12,434 nt of DNA from JBAYZQ01 sp041672385 (GTDB lineage: Bacteria > Spirochaetota > Spirochaetia > Sphaerochaetales > Sphaerochaetaceae), in assembly GCA_041672385.1 (NCBI GenBank), contig JBAYZQ010000054.1:1-12434 (forward strand). Reading direction: 5' to 3'. Of the stretch, positions 1 to 7,016 are shown in pieces; the first letter of the stretch is position 1, and each line of letters begins with the position of its first letter. A program made the translations under genes and the position numbers. Under the pieces are notes generated by a model. That model ran no database searches. It was not told the DNA's origin and worked only from the letters and a program-made list of their open reading frames with translations.

Positions 1-1
1 A

Positions 2-619
2 AATAGACTTTTAAATACCATACCTTCAGTATTAATTTTAGTATTTGTCACCTCAATGGCTGCATATGTATTGGCAAGAAACAAAGGTAAATTTTACAAA
101 ATCATGTATGCTGTTTTTACTGTAGGTATTTTAATTCCTTTTCAATGTATAATGTTAAGCCTTTATTTAAATTTTTATAATTTGGGACTAGCCAGTACTA
201 ATATTGGTTACATTATAGCTCGTGTAGGTATGCAAGTTTCAATTAGTGTTCTTGTTGTAACTAGTTTCGTAAAGACTATTCCGTATGAACTAGAAGAAGC
301 TGCTCTCATTGATGGAGCCGGAAAATTTACAATTTTCTGGAAAATTGTTTTCCCACTAATGAGATCCGTTAATTTAACACAAATTGTATTAAATACTTTG
401 TTCTGTTGGAATGATTACAATGTAGCAATTGTACTACTTCGTAAAAAAAGTTCAAAAACTTTGCCTTTAGCACAAATAATATATTTTAACGAAAATACAT
501 CAGAACTGAATTATGCTTTTGCTTTCTTTTTAATGACTATAGTTCCTATTTTGCTATTATACTTCTGTTTGCAGAAATACATAGTAAAAGGAATTACTAG
601 CGGAGCCGTTAAAGGTTAA
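2..619 (+). CDS. Carbohydrate ABC transporter permease, MalG type (5'-truncated)
   Basis: This is an inner-membrane permease subunit of a carbohydrate ABC importer, binding-protein-dependent transport superfamily. The frame is open from base 2, so the start lies upstream; 205 residues are visible of the roughly 275-300 usual for the family. The EAA loop that docks on the ATPase is at about bases 293-355 and reads EEAALIDGAG followed by a Phe/Ile/Pro-rich helix. Several hydrophobic segments precede and follow it. The C-terminus ends in VKGITSGAVKG, the usual MalG/UgpE-type tail. A partner MalF-type permease and a solute-binding protein are expected upstream; neither is in the window. It is followed after 51 nt by catabolic genes, so it probably imports their substrate. 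Substrate specificity cannot be read from this subunit. Confidence 0.93.
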   Translation, partial: NRLLNTIPSVLILVFVTSMAAYVLARNKGKFYKIMYAVFTVGILIPFQCIMLSLYLNFYNLGLASTNIGYIIARVGMQVSISVLVVTSFVKTIPYELEEAALIDGAGKFTIFWKIVFPLMRSVNLTQIVLNTLFCWNDYNVAIVLLRKKSSKTLPLAQIIYFNENTSELNYAFAFFLMTIVPILLLYFCLQKYIVKGITSGAVKG

Positions 620-670
620 ATAAAAAAACTATTAAATAAATTATTATATTAAAATAAATTAGGAGAAAAT

Positions 671-2065
671 ATGTTAAATTATCATGTAACAATAGGTTTA
701 GTGCCAGTTAGACGTGATGTCTCTGCTCGACCAGGAATTTTCAATTGGGAAAAAGCTGAAGAAAGAGGAAAGAAAGCAGTAAGTTATATTAAGAAAGAAT
801 TTACTTCCTCTCACGTAAGTTTCGTAGACATAGAAGGAATAAATAAAGAAAATTTATTATACAAAGAAAATCAAGTCCCTTTTGTAATTGAAAAATTTAC
901 AAAAGCAAAAGTTGATTCTATATTTTTTATCAATTGTAATTTTGGAAATGAGGAAGTAATTGCTCAAGTTGCAAAACCATTAGCTAAACCTGTTCTAATT
1001 TGGGCACCATTAGATGATGAATATGCTAGCGATGGAATGCGTTATACAGATAGTCAATGCGGAATCTTTGGAATCAGCAGACAACTTGAAAGAAGGAACA
1101 TACCATTTTCTTATATTGAAAATTGTGCAATTGAAGATAAAATATTTGCGGAAGGACTTGATAAATTTTCAAGAGTTACCTGCATGGTAAAGAACTTTAC
1201 AAATTTAAGAATTGGACAAGTTGGATTAAGGCCAAAACCTTTTTGCTCAGTAATGGTCAATGAAAGTCAACTAATGGAAAAATTTGATCTTCAAACAGTA
1301 CCTATTAATTTAGCAGTTATAATTGATAAATATAACAAAATCTTAAAAGAAAGAGACCCCGAACTAGTAGAAGGCGTTAAATATTTTGAAAGCCATTATG
1401 AAATTGATGAAGAAAGTAGACCTTTATTAAAAAAACAATATGCCTTTGTATTACTCTATGAAGATTTATTCAAAGAATTTGACCTTAAAGCAATAAGTGC
1501 TGAATGTTGGACTGCAATGCAATTAGCCGTAGGAGCCATGCCATGTACCGCTTATAGCATTTTAGCTGATAAGGGTAAAATTATAGGATGTGAATCTGAC
1601 CTGCACGGAACCCTATCAATGTTACTCCTTGCTTGTGCAGCTTTTGGTGAAACTAGGCCATTTTTTGGAGAATTTACTGTTCGTCATCCAACTGATAAGA
1701 ATGTTCAACTTTTATGGCATTGTGGCCCTTTTGCTTATTCTCTTAAGAAAAAAGATTCAGTAGCAAAAATGGTAAATCAGCGAGAATGGTTCCAAGTAAA
1801 AAATGGAAAATTTACAATTGCTCGATTTGAACAAGAAAAAGGAAAATATACCCTTCTCAATGGGACTTTTGAATCAGCAGAAGGACCTAAAACCTTTGGA
1901 ACTTATATTTGGGCTCGGTTTAAAAATAGAAGTGCATGGGAAAAGAAAATAATTTATGGACCTTATATTCATCACTTTGCTGAAATAGAAGGCGACTATA
2001 CTGAAGTCATTCAAGAATTCTGTAGATATATTCCAGACTTGAATATAGATGAAGTCAAGGAATAA
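671..2065 (+). CDS. L-fucose/L-arabinose isomerase-like protein
   Basis: This cytosolic protein is a probable metal-dependent aldose-ketose isomerase of the FucI/AraA fold family, 464 aa. It is much shorter than classical FucI (about 590 aa) and belongs to the compact FucI-like group. The C-terminal half carries the family landmarks: a CESD motif around residues 307-310 (Glu308, Asp310), WHCG around 349-352, and a tail IHHFAEIEGD around 433-442 that corresponds to the metal-binding His region. The start ATG has an AGGAG site 5 nt upstream at 661-665. It opens the tightly packed part of the operon, 13 nt before the PfkB kinase, so it may supply a ketose to one of the two kinases. Members of this family act on varied sugars, so fucose or arabinose should not be assumed. 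Family assignment is confident; substrate is unknown. Confidence 0.82.
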   Translation: MLNYHVTIGLVPVRRDVSARPGIFNWEKAEERGKKAVSYIKKEFTSSHVSFVDIEGINKENLLYKENQVPFVIEKFTKAKVDSIFFINCNFGNEEVIAQVAKPLAKPVLIWAPLDDEYASDGMRYTDSQCGIFGISRQLERRNIPFSYIENCAIEDKIFAEGLDKFSRVTCMVKNFTNLRIGQVGLRPKPFCSVMVNESQLMEKFDLQTVPINLAVIIDKYNKILKERDPELVEGVKYFESHYEIDEESRPLLKKQYAFVLLYEDLFKEFDLKAISAECWTAMQLAVGAMPCTAYSILADKGKIIGCESDLHGTLSMLLLACAAFGETRPFFGEFTVRHPTDKNVQLLWHCGPFAYSLKKKDSVAKMVNQREWFQVKNGKFTIARFEQEKGKYTLLNGTFESAEGPKTFGTYIWARFKNRSAWEKKIIYGPYIHHFAEIEGDYTEVIQEFCRYIPDLNIDEVKE

Positions 2066-2070
2066 AGGAA
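2064..2070 (+). promoter_or_regulatory. Ribosome binding site fixing the PfkB start
   Basis: AAAGGAA overlaps the TAA stop of the upstream isomerase (2063-2065) and lies 8 nt before ATG 2079. It supports 2079 as the start rather than the in-frame ATG at 2049, which lies inside the upstream gene and would add ten charged residues not typical of the family. Confidence 0.75.
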
Positions 2071-2078
2071 CTAGAAAA

Positions 2079-3002
2079 ATGAATAGAATAATCGGAATTG
2101 GATCAGCAGTTTATGATATATTGGCTCTCACTGATAAATATCCCAAAGAAGATACCAAAAAAGCTTGTCAAACTATGAGAAGCCAAGGCGGAGGCCCTTG
2201 TGCCACCGCTTTGGTAGCTGCTAGTAAGCTTGGAATGGATTGTGAATATTGGGGAAATGTTGGAGATGACCAGGCAGGCCAATATATAAAAAATGATTTT
2301 GAAAAATATCATGTAAATACAAAAAACTTAAGAATCAAAAAAGGATATCAGTCCTTTAGTTCTTTTGTCCTTTGTTGTGAAGAAACAGCTTCTAGAACTT
2401 GTGTATATTACAAAGGAACTGTCCCTGAGCCAAAATCCAAAGATTTTGTTCTTGAAGAAATGAAAGGAGCTAGTTTCCTTCATTTAGATGGTTATCATGT
2501 AGAATTTGCCTTAGAGGCTGCTAAAGAAGCAAAAAAATTAGGAATCTTAGTTAGTCTAGATGCAGGTTCTGTAATGGAAAATTGTAAATTATTAATGCCT
2601 TTCGTAGACATTTTAATAGCATCGGAGGAATTTGCCCTAGACTTTACAAAAGCAACTACAATTGAAAATAGTATTCACATTTTAAACCAAAAATATAACC
2701 CTAAAGTTTTAGTTGTTACTAAAGGGAAAGAAGGTGGTGCCTTCTTTGATTCAAATGAAGTAAAAAAATACTTGGCTTTTAAAGTAAATGCAGTGGATTC
2801 AAACGGAGCAGGGGATGTATTTCATGGAGCAATGCTTTTTGCTTTAAATAAAGGTTTTAACGTTAATGATAGTTGCCTATTTGCAAGTGCTACATCTGCG
2901 CTAAAATGCACAATTTTTGGAGCCAGAATTGGAACTCCTTCCTATGAAGAAGTTATCAAATTTATGAGAACAAAAAATATCAAATTAAAAAACAATTTAT
3001 AG
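2079..3002 (+). CDS. PfkB-family carbohydrate kinase
   Basis: This is an ATP-dependent sugar kinase of the ribokinase/PfkB family, 307 aa from ATG 2079, a normal length for the family. The N-terminus reads IIGIGSAVYD, followed by the first family signature around the Gly-rich QGGGPCATA (residues 36-44). The second signature around VDSNGAGDVFHG (239-250) contains the anion hole and the catalytic Asp246 of GAGD. The Ser-Asn where many relatives have Thr-Thr is a tolerated variation. IolC, KdgK, ribokinase and fructokinase all belong here, so the substrate is open. The IolB homologue further down the operon makes a 2-keto-acid or deoxy-keto-acid substrate (IolC/KdgK style) a reasonable guess, but no residue seen here proves it. 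It is 10 nt upstream of the FAD oxidase gene, whose ribosome binding site overlaps the kinase stop codon. Confidence 0.88.
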   Translation: MNRIIGIGSAVYDILALTDKYPKEDTKKACQTMRSQGGGPCATALVAASKLGMDCEYWGNVGDDQAGQYIKNDFEKYHVNTKNLRIKKGYQSFSSFVLCCEETASRTCVYYKGTVPEPKSKDFVLEEMKGASFLHLDGYHVEFALEAAKEAKKLGILVSLDAGSVMENCKLLMPFVDILIASEEFALDFTKATTIENSIHILNQKYNPKVLVVTKGKEGGAFFDSNEVKKYLAFKVNAVDSNGAGDVFHGAMLFALNKGFNVNDSCLFASATSALKCTIFGARIGTPSYEEVIKFMRTKNIKLKNNL

Positions 3003-3012
3003 GAGATTTTAT

Positions 3013-4437
3013 ATGGAAAAATTAGGATTCATGAGTGATATGATTCTTAGTGAACTACAAGATGTAGTAGGAATAGATAATGCAGGAATTGGTGAAACTG
3101 AAGCATTAGCCTACGGAACAGATTATTTCTGGGTAGCTAGAGAATGGGCAGACAAATCACAAAAACCTGCAAGAGCTCAATATTATGTACATCCTTCTTC
3201 TACTGAAGAAGTTTCAAAGATTTTAGTAATAGCAAATTATTATAAATTACCAGTACAAACTTGGGGCGGTGGCTCTGGAAGCCAAGGAGCAGCCTTACCT
3301 GTAGCTGGTGGAATTTTACTTGATATGAAAAGAATGGACCATTTAATTGAAATAGATATGATTAGTAAAACTATTACAGCAGAAGCTGGAATGATTTTCC
3401 AAAGACTTGAATGGTATGCCAATGAAAATAACTTATCAATAATGCATATCCCTTCATGCCTTACTGCAGGAACAATTGGAGGCGCCTTAGCCCATCGTGG
3501 TATTGGTATCATGAGTACTAAATACGGAAAAATCGATGATCAATGTATGAGCCTAGAAGTAGTACTTCCAAATGGAAAAATAATAAACACTCTTCCAGTT
3601 CCAAAACACGCAGCTGGACCTGACTTGAATCAAATGTTTATAGGAAGTGAAGGCACTTTAGGAATTATTACTAAAGCAACCTTTAAGATGGTAAAAATTC
3701 CGGAAACAAGGCTTTTTGGAGCGTATTTATTTAAGGATTTTATTACAGGCTTAAACGCTTGTAGAACCATAATGCAAGAAGGCTATAAACCTCCAATTAT
3801 GAGATTATTTGACGGAGCTGAAACTTCTTCTGTTATTAAGGATGTTATTGGCTTTTCAAAAGAAGGTGCTTTCATGAACTTTGCAGTTGATGGACCAAAA
3901 GAAATGGCACAATATGAAATGGTTAAAATAAATAAAATTTGCACAGACTTTGGAGCAATGGACTGTGGAAGTGAATATGGAGAAAAATGGTATAAAAACA
4001 GAATTACCTTCTTCTATCCAGGTCATATAATGAATAACCCACAAATGTTTGGAACTATGGATACAGGATCTTCCTATAAAAACATGCCAAAAATTTATGA
4101 AGCTATGAAAGAAGCAGTATTACAATTTGAAGGCGTTCGATTTATTGCACACTGTTCTCATTGGTATGAATGGGGAACAATGCTTTATGATAGATTTATT
4201 ATGGATAATCCTCCAGAAGATCCACATGAAGCAATCTTACTTCATAACAGAATTTGGAATGCTGGTGTTAGAGCAGCAATTGCAAATGGGGGAGTAATTA
4301 ATGATCACCATGGAGTCGGTTTAAAAGTTTCACATTTAATGAAAGAACAGTACGGACCGGCAATGGAAGTATTAAGAGTGATGAAAGCTGGATTAGATCC
4401 TAATGGAATAATGAACCCATACAAACTTGGACTATAG
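3013..4437 (+). CDS. FAD-linked oxidase, GlcD / D-2-hydroxyacid dehydrogenase-like
   Basis: This is a flavoprotein of the vanillyl-alcohol-oxidase superfamily, 474 aa, predicted to oxidise a 2-hydroxy acid to a 2-oxo acid with FAD. The N-terminal FAD_binding_4 (PCMH) domain spans about 55-230, with VQTWGGGSGSQGAALP (81-96) and FIGSEGTLGIITKATF (209-224), both classic FAD-pyrophosphate motifs. The C-terminal cap contains HCSHWYEWG (380-388) and NDHHGVG (430-436), and ends with LDPNGIMNPYKLGL. The His-Ser-His and His-His-Gly-Val-Gly elements resemble the alkyl-DHAP-synthase-like branch as much as glycolate oxidase GlcD. The next gene encodes a GlcF-type Fe-S protein and an Etf fusion lies two genes further on. 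This argues for a dehydrogenase delivering electrons to Etf rather than an oxygen-using oxidase. The actual substrate is unknown; a sugar acid fits the operon. Confidence 0.86.
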   Translation: MEKLGFMSDMILSELQDVVGIDNAGIGETEALAYGTDYFWVAREWADKSQKPARAQYYVHPSSTEEVSKILVIANYYKLPVQTWGGGSGSQGAALPVAGGILLDMKRMDHLIEIDMISKTITAEAGMIFQRLEWYANENNLSIMHIPSCLTAGTIGGALAHRGIGIMSTKYGKIDDQCMSLEVVLPNGKIINTLPVPKHAAGPDLNQMFIGSEGTLGIITKATFKMVKIPETRLFGAYLFKDFITGLNACRTIMQEGYKPPIMRLFDGAETSSVIKDVIGFSKEGAFMNFAVDGPKEMAQYEMVKINKICTDFGAMDCGSEYGEKWYKNRITFFYPGHIMNNPQMFGTMDTGSSYKNMPKIYEAMKEAVLQFEGVRFIAHCSHWYEWGTMLYDRFIMDNPPEDPHEAILLHNRIWNAGVRAAIANGGVINDHHGVGLKVSHLMKEQYGPAMEVLRVMKAGLDPNGIMNPYKLGL

Positions 4438-4440
4438 GAG
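4435..4440 (+). promoter_or_regulatory. Stop-overlapping ribosome binding site fixing the Fe-S protein start
   Basis: TAGGAG contains the TAG stop of the FAD oxidase and lies 7 nt before ATG 4448. This favours 4448 over the in-frame ATG at 4427, which lies inside the upstream gene and has no well-placed site. Confidence 0.8.
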
Positions 4441-4447
4441 AAAAGAA

Positions 4448-5518
4448 ATGGAAAGAACTACTGAAAAAATTGAAGATGCATGTAGGTTCTGCTGGATGTG
4501 TAGACATTTATGCCCAGTGGCTTTAGTTACGGGAAACGAAGCTGATACTCCTAGAGGTAGAGCTTTTGTACTATCAATGGACAGAAGAGGATATGTATTT
4601 AATTCAGAACAAGTCGATATGATGTATAGATGTAATTTATGCTATGCTTGTACTGATGATTGTGCAACAGGTTATGACCCTACTGTATTTACTAGAGCAG
4701 CTAGAACAAAAGCTGTAGTAGCAAATATGCTAACAGGCCATCTAAAAGAAGTAGTAGATGAAACATTGCAAGGAAAATTACCTGTCATACACGATGAAGA
4801 AACCAAAGAATATAAAGCAATGCTTTCAAGACATAATAAAAAAGCTGATTTATTAATTTATAGAGGTGGATGGAAATCACTTTCTTTACCTTTTTTAACA
4901 CTCCTTGAAAAAAACAATATTGACTTTAAAATAATGGAAAAAGAAACTGTAAGTGGAAGTTTAGCTTGGGATTTAGTTGGAGTTGTTGACGAAGTTAAAC
5001 AGTTTGCAAAGAACTGGGTAAAGGAGTTGAATGAAAGTGAGGCTAAAACAGTAGTATGTTTGGATAACAATGATGTTTTCTTTTCAAGAGATCAAATGGC
5101 TCGCTGGGAAGTAAAATCAAAAGCTCAAATAATAACAACAGTCGCTTTTTTGATTTCAATGGAAAAAGAAGGAAAACTAAAAAAAGTCAATAAAAACCTA
5201 GAAATAACTTACCATGATCCTTCAAGATTGGCCAGGAATCTAATGGAAATTGATGAGCCAAGAGAATTAATAAAAAATAGTGGAGCAACCTTAAAAGAGC
5301 TATTTTTACATGGGCATTTGGCTCGATCTTGTGGGGGAATAGAATTAAAAGAGTTGTATCCAGATGTAGCTACAAAAGTTGAAGAAGGTCTGTGGGAAGA
5401 TATAAAAAGATTAGGAGTTAAGACCGTAGTAACAACTGACCTACCAACCTACAGTGTACTTAAAGAAAGTACTCCAGAAGGTTATAAAGTATTAGAAATA
5501 AGTGAACTATTACAGTAG
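4448..5518 (+). CDS. GlcF/HdrD-like iron-sulfur protein with two [4Fe-4S] motifs
   Basis: This is a predicted electron-transfer subunit partnering the preceding flavoprotein, 356 aa. Near the N-terminus it has two ferredoxin-type motifs: C-x2-C-x2-C-x3-C-P at Cys12/15/18/22, and C-x2-C-x2-C-x3-C at Cys62/65/68/72. Together they should hold two [4Fe-4S] clusters. The rest resembles the two CCG (cysteine-rich) domains of GlcF, LutA and HdrB/D but is degenerate. The region reading YHDPSRLAR (255-263) has Ser where Cys is usual, and the expected CCG is RSCGG (293-297). The first half-domain keeps only an isolated Cys204. The pairing of FAD oxidase and Fe-S protein is the arrangement of glycolate oxidase GlcD-GlcF and of related lactate and 2-hydroxyglutarate dehydrogenases. 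Likely electron path: FAD, then Fe-S clusters, then Etf. It has no obvious membrane segment. Confidence 0.87.
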   Translation: MERTTEKIEDACRFCWMCRHLCPVALVTGNEADTPRGRAFVLSMDRRGYVFNSEQVDMMYRCNLCYACTDDCATGYDPTVFTRAARTKAVVANMLTGHLKEVVDETLQGKLPVIHDEETKEYKAMLSRHNKKADLLIYRGGWKSLSLPFLTLLEKNNIDFKIMEKETVSGSLAWDLVGVVDEVKQFAKNWVKELNESEAKTVVCLDNNDVFFSRDQMARWEVKSKAQIITTVAFLISMEKEGKLKKVNKNLEITYHDPSRLARNLMEIDEPRELIKNSGATLKELFLHGHLARSCGGIELKELYPDVATKVEEGLWEDIKRLGVKTVVTTDLPTYSVLKESTPEGYKVLEISELLQ

Positions 5519-5528
5519 GGGGTAATAA

Positions 5529-7016
5529 ATGTATTTATTGGGTGTTGATTTTGGAGGAGGCTCCACAAAAGCCACTTTATTAGACCAAAATGGAAGAGTA
5601 ATTGCAACTTCGAGTTGTGAATATCCTTCCATTTGCCCCAAACCGCTTTTTATTGAGCAGAATCCATATACTATTTATGATGCTTTTAAAAAAAATTTAA
5701 GTACTTTATTTTTAAAAACTGCCATCAAAGCCGGAGAAATTTCTACAATTTGTCTTGATGGTGGTACTCATATTGCAGTTCTAATGGATGAAAAAGATAA
5801 CGTCATTCGCCCTGCAATTTATTGGTCTGACGGTAGGAGCAAAGAAGAAAGTGCAGCTTTAACAACTGAACAAAAACAAAAAATTTCCAATCTTTCTTTT
5901 AACTTACCAAGTCCAACTTGGACACTTCCTCAATTACTTTGGATTAAAAAATATGAACCAGATAATTTTAAAAAAATAAAAAAAATTAGGTTTTTAAAAG
6001 ATTATATACGTTTTAGATTAACAGGCGATTTTGTTACAGACTCTATTGAAGCTATGGGAAGTATGTTAGTAGATTCAAGGGTAGACTCTTGGAGTTCTTA
6101 TCTATGTGATATTTGTGGATTGAATAAAAAAGTATTACCTGAAATAGTTAAACCAGAAGACATGGTTGGCAATATTTCTGCAAAAGCTGCAGAAGAAACT
6201 GGCTTAAGTACAAAAACAAAAGTAATAGTGGGATCTACCGATACTGTAATGGAAGTTTTTGCCTCTGGAGCAATACATTCAGGAGATGCAACCATTAAAT
6301 TAGCAACTGCTGGACGAATATGTATAGTTACCCCTAAACCAATCGTTTCAGGTTTATTGGTTACTTATAAACATTTAATCGAAGGTCTTTGGTATCCAGG
6401 AACAGCAACAAAAACTTGTGCTGCTTCACTTAGATGGTTTAGAGATACCTTCTCAAGTCCTCTGGATAATAAAGCCTATGAAAAAATTGACAGTTTAGCA
6501 TCTAAAACAAAACCTGGAAGTGATAATCTATTTTTCCATCCATATTTACAAGGAGAAATTACTCCCTATCAAGATAGCGCTTTAAGAGCTAGCTTTACTG
6601 GAATATCTTCAGCTCACACCTATGGCCATTTTTGTAGAAGTGTCTTAGAAGGCGTTGGATATTCTTTGATGGATTGTTTGGCGAGTTTAGAATCTCTTGG
6701 ATTAAAGCCTACCAAGACTTTAAGAATAATTGGTGGTGGATCAAAAAGTGAACTTTGGTGCAAAATAATTAGTGATATGTTAAATCAACCTTTAGAAAAG
6801 GTTATTACCGATGATTCTTCAATTGGTTCGGCCATGTTAGCAGGAATTTCAGCAGGTGCTTTCTCAGACTGGAATCAAGCTGTTGAGGCTACTACCAAAA
6901 TAGGAAGAAAGATTCTACCAAAACAAGAAAATTCAGGGCTTTATAAAACTAATTTTAGAACTTACAAAAAGATAGTAAATGCTTTACAAAGCATTTACCA
7001 GGAGATGAGTAATTGA
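5529..7016 (+). CDS. FGGY-family carbohydrate kinase (xylulokinase-like)
   Basis: This cytosolic ATP-dependent sugar kinase of the FGGY family is 495 aa, the normal length. The N-terminal actin-like domain begins VDFGGGSTKATLLD (6-19), the phosphate-1 loop. DGGTHIAVLMDE (77-88) and YWSDGRSKEE (98-107) follow. Asp238 in VGSTDTVME is positioned as the catalytic base of XylB-like enzymes. The C-terminal ATP-binding domain carries IIGGGSKSELWCKIISD (400-416) and an SIGSAMLAGISAG helix. The start ATG is preceded by TAGGGGG, which contains the stop of the Fe-S gene. Its stop overlaps the TTG start of the Etf fusion by 4 nt. It may phosphorylate the ketose made by the FucI-like isomerase, but FGGY substrates range over pentuloses, hexuloses, tetritols and glycerol, so this is inference. 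Confidence 0.87.
   Translation: MYLLGVDFGGGSTKATLLDQNGRVIATSSCEYPSICPKPLFIEQNPYTIYDAFKKNLSTLFLKTAIKAGEISTICLDGGTHIAVLMDEKDNVIRPAIYWSDGRSKEESAALTTEQKQKISNLSFNLPSPTWTLPQLLWIKKYEPDNFKKIKKIRFLKDYIRFRLTGDFVTDSIEAMGSMLVDSRVDSWSSYLCDICGLNKKVLPEIVKPEDMVGNISAKAAEETGLSTKTKVIVGSTDTVMEVFASGAIHSGDATIKLATAGRICIVTPKPIVSGLLVTYKHLIEGLWYPGTATKTCAASLRWFRDTFSSPLDNKAYEKIDSLASKTKPGSDNLFFHPYLQGEITPYQDSALRASFTGISSAHTYGHFCRSVLEGVGYSLMDCLASLESLGLKPTKTLRIIGGGSKSELWCKIISDMLNQPLEKVITDDSSIGSAMLAGISAGAFSDWNQAVEATTKIGRKILPKQENSGLYKTNFRTYKKIVNALQSIYQEMSN
7000..7004 (+). promoter_or_regulatory. Ribosome binding site for the TTG-started Etf fusion
   Basis: AGGAG lies 8 nt before TTG 7013, inside the end of the FGGY kinase gene. 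The nearby ATG at 7017 is in another frame and hits a stop after four codons, so TTG is the only start that gives the Etf N-terminus MNVLLLIKP. Confidence 0.75.

Noticed and set aside
2049..2078. Upstream ATG extending the PfkB kinase by ten residues
   Set aside because: It lies inside the isomerase gene without a well-placed ribosome site. ATG 2079 has AAAGGAA at the right distance and starts exactly at the family N-terminus.
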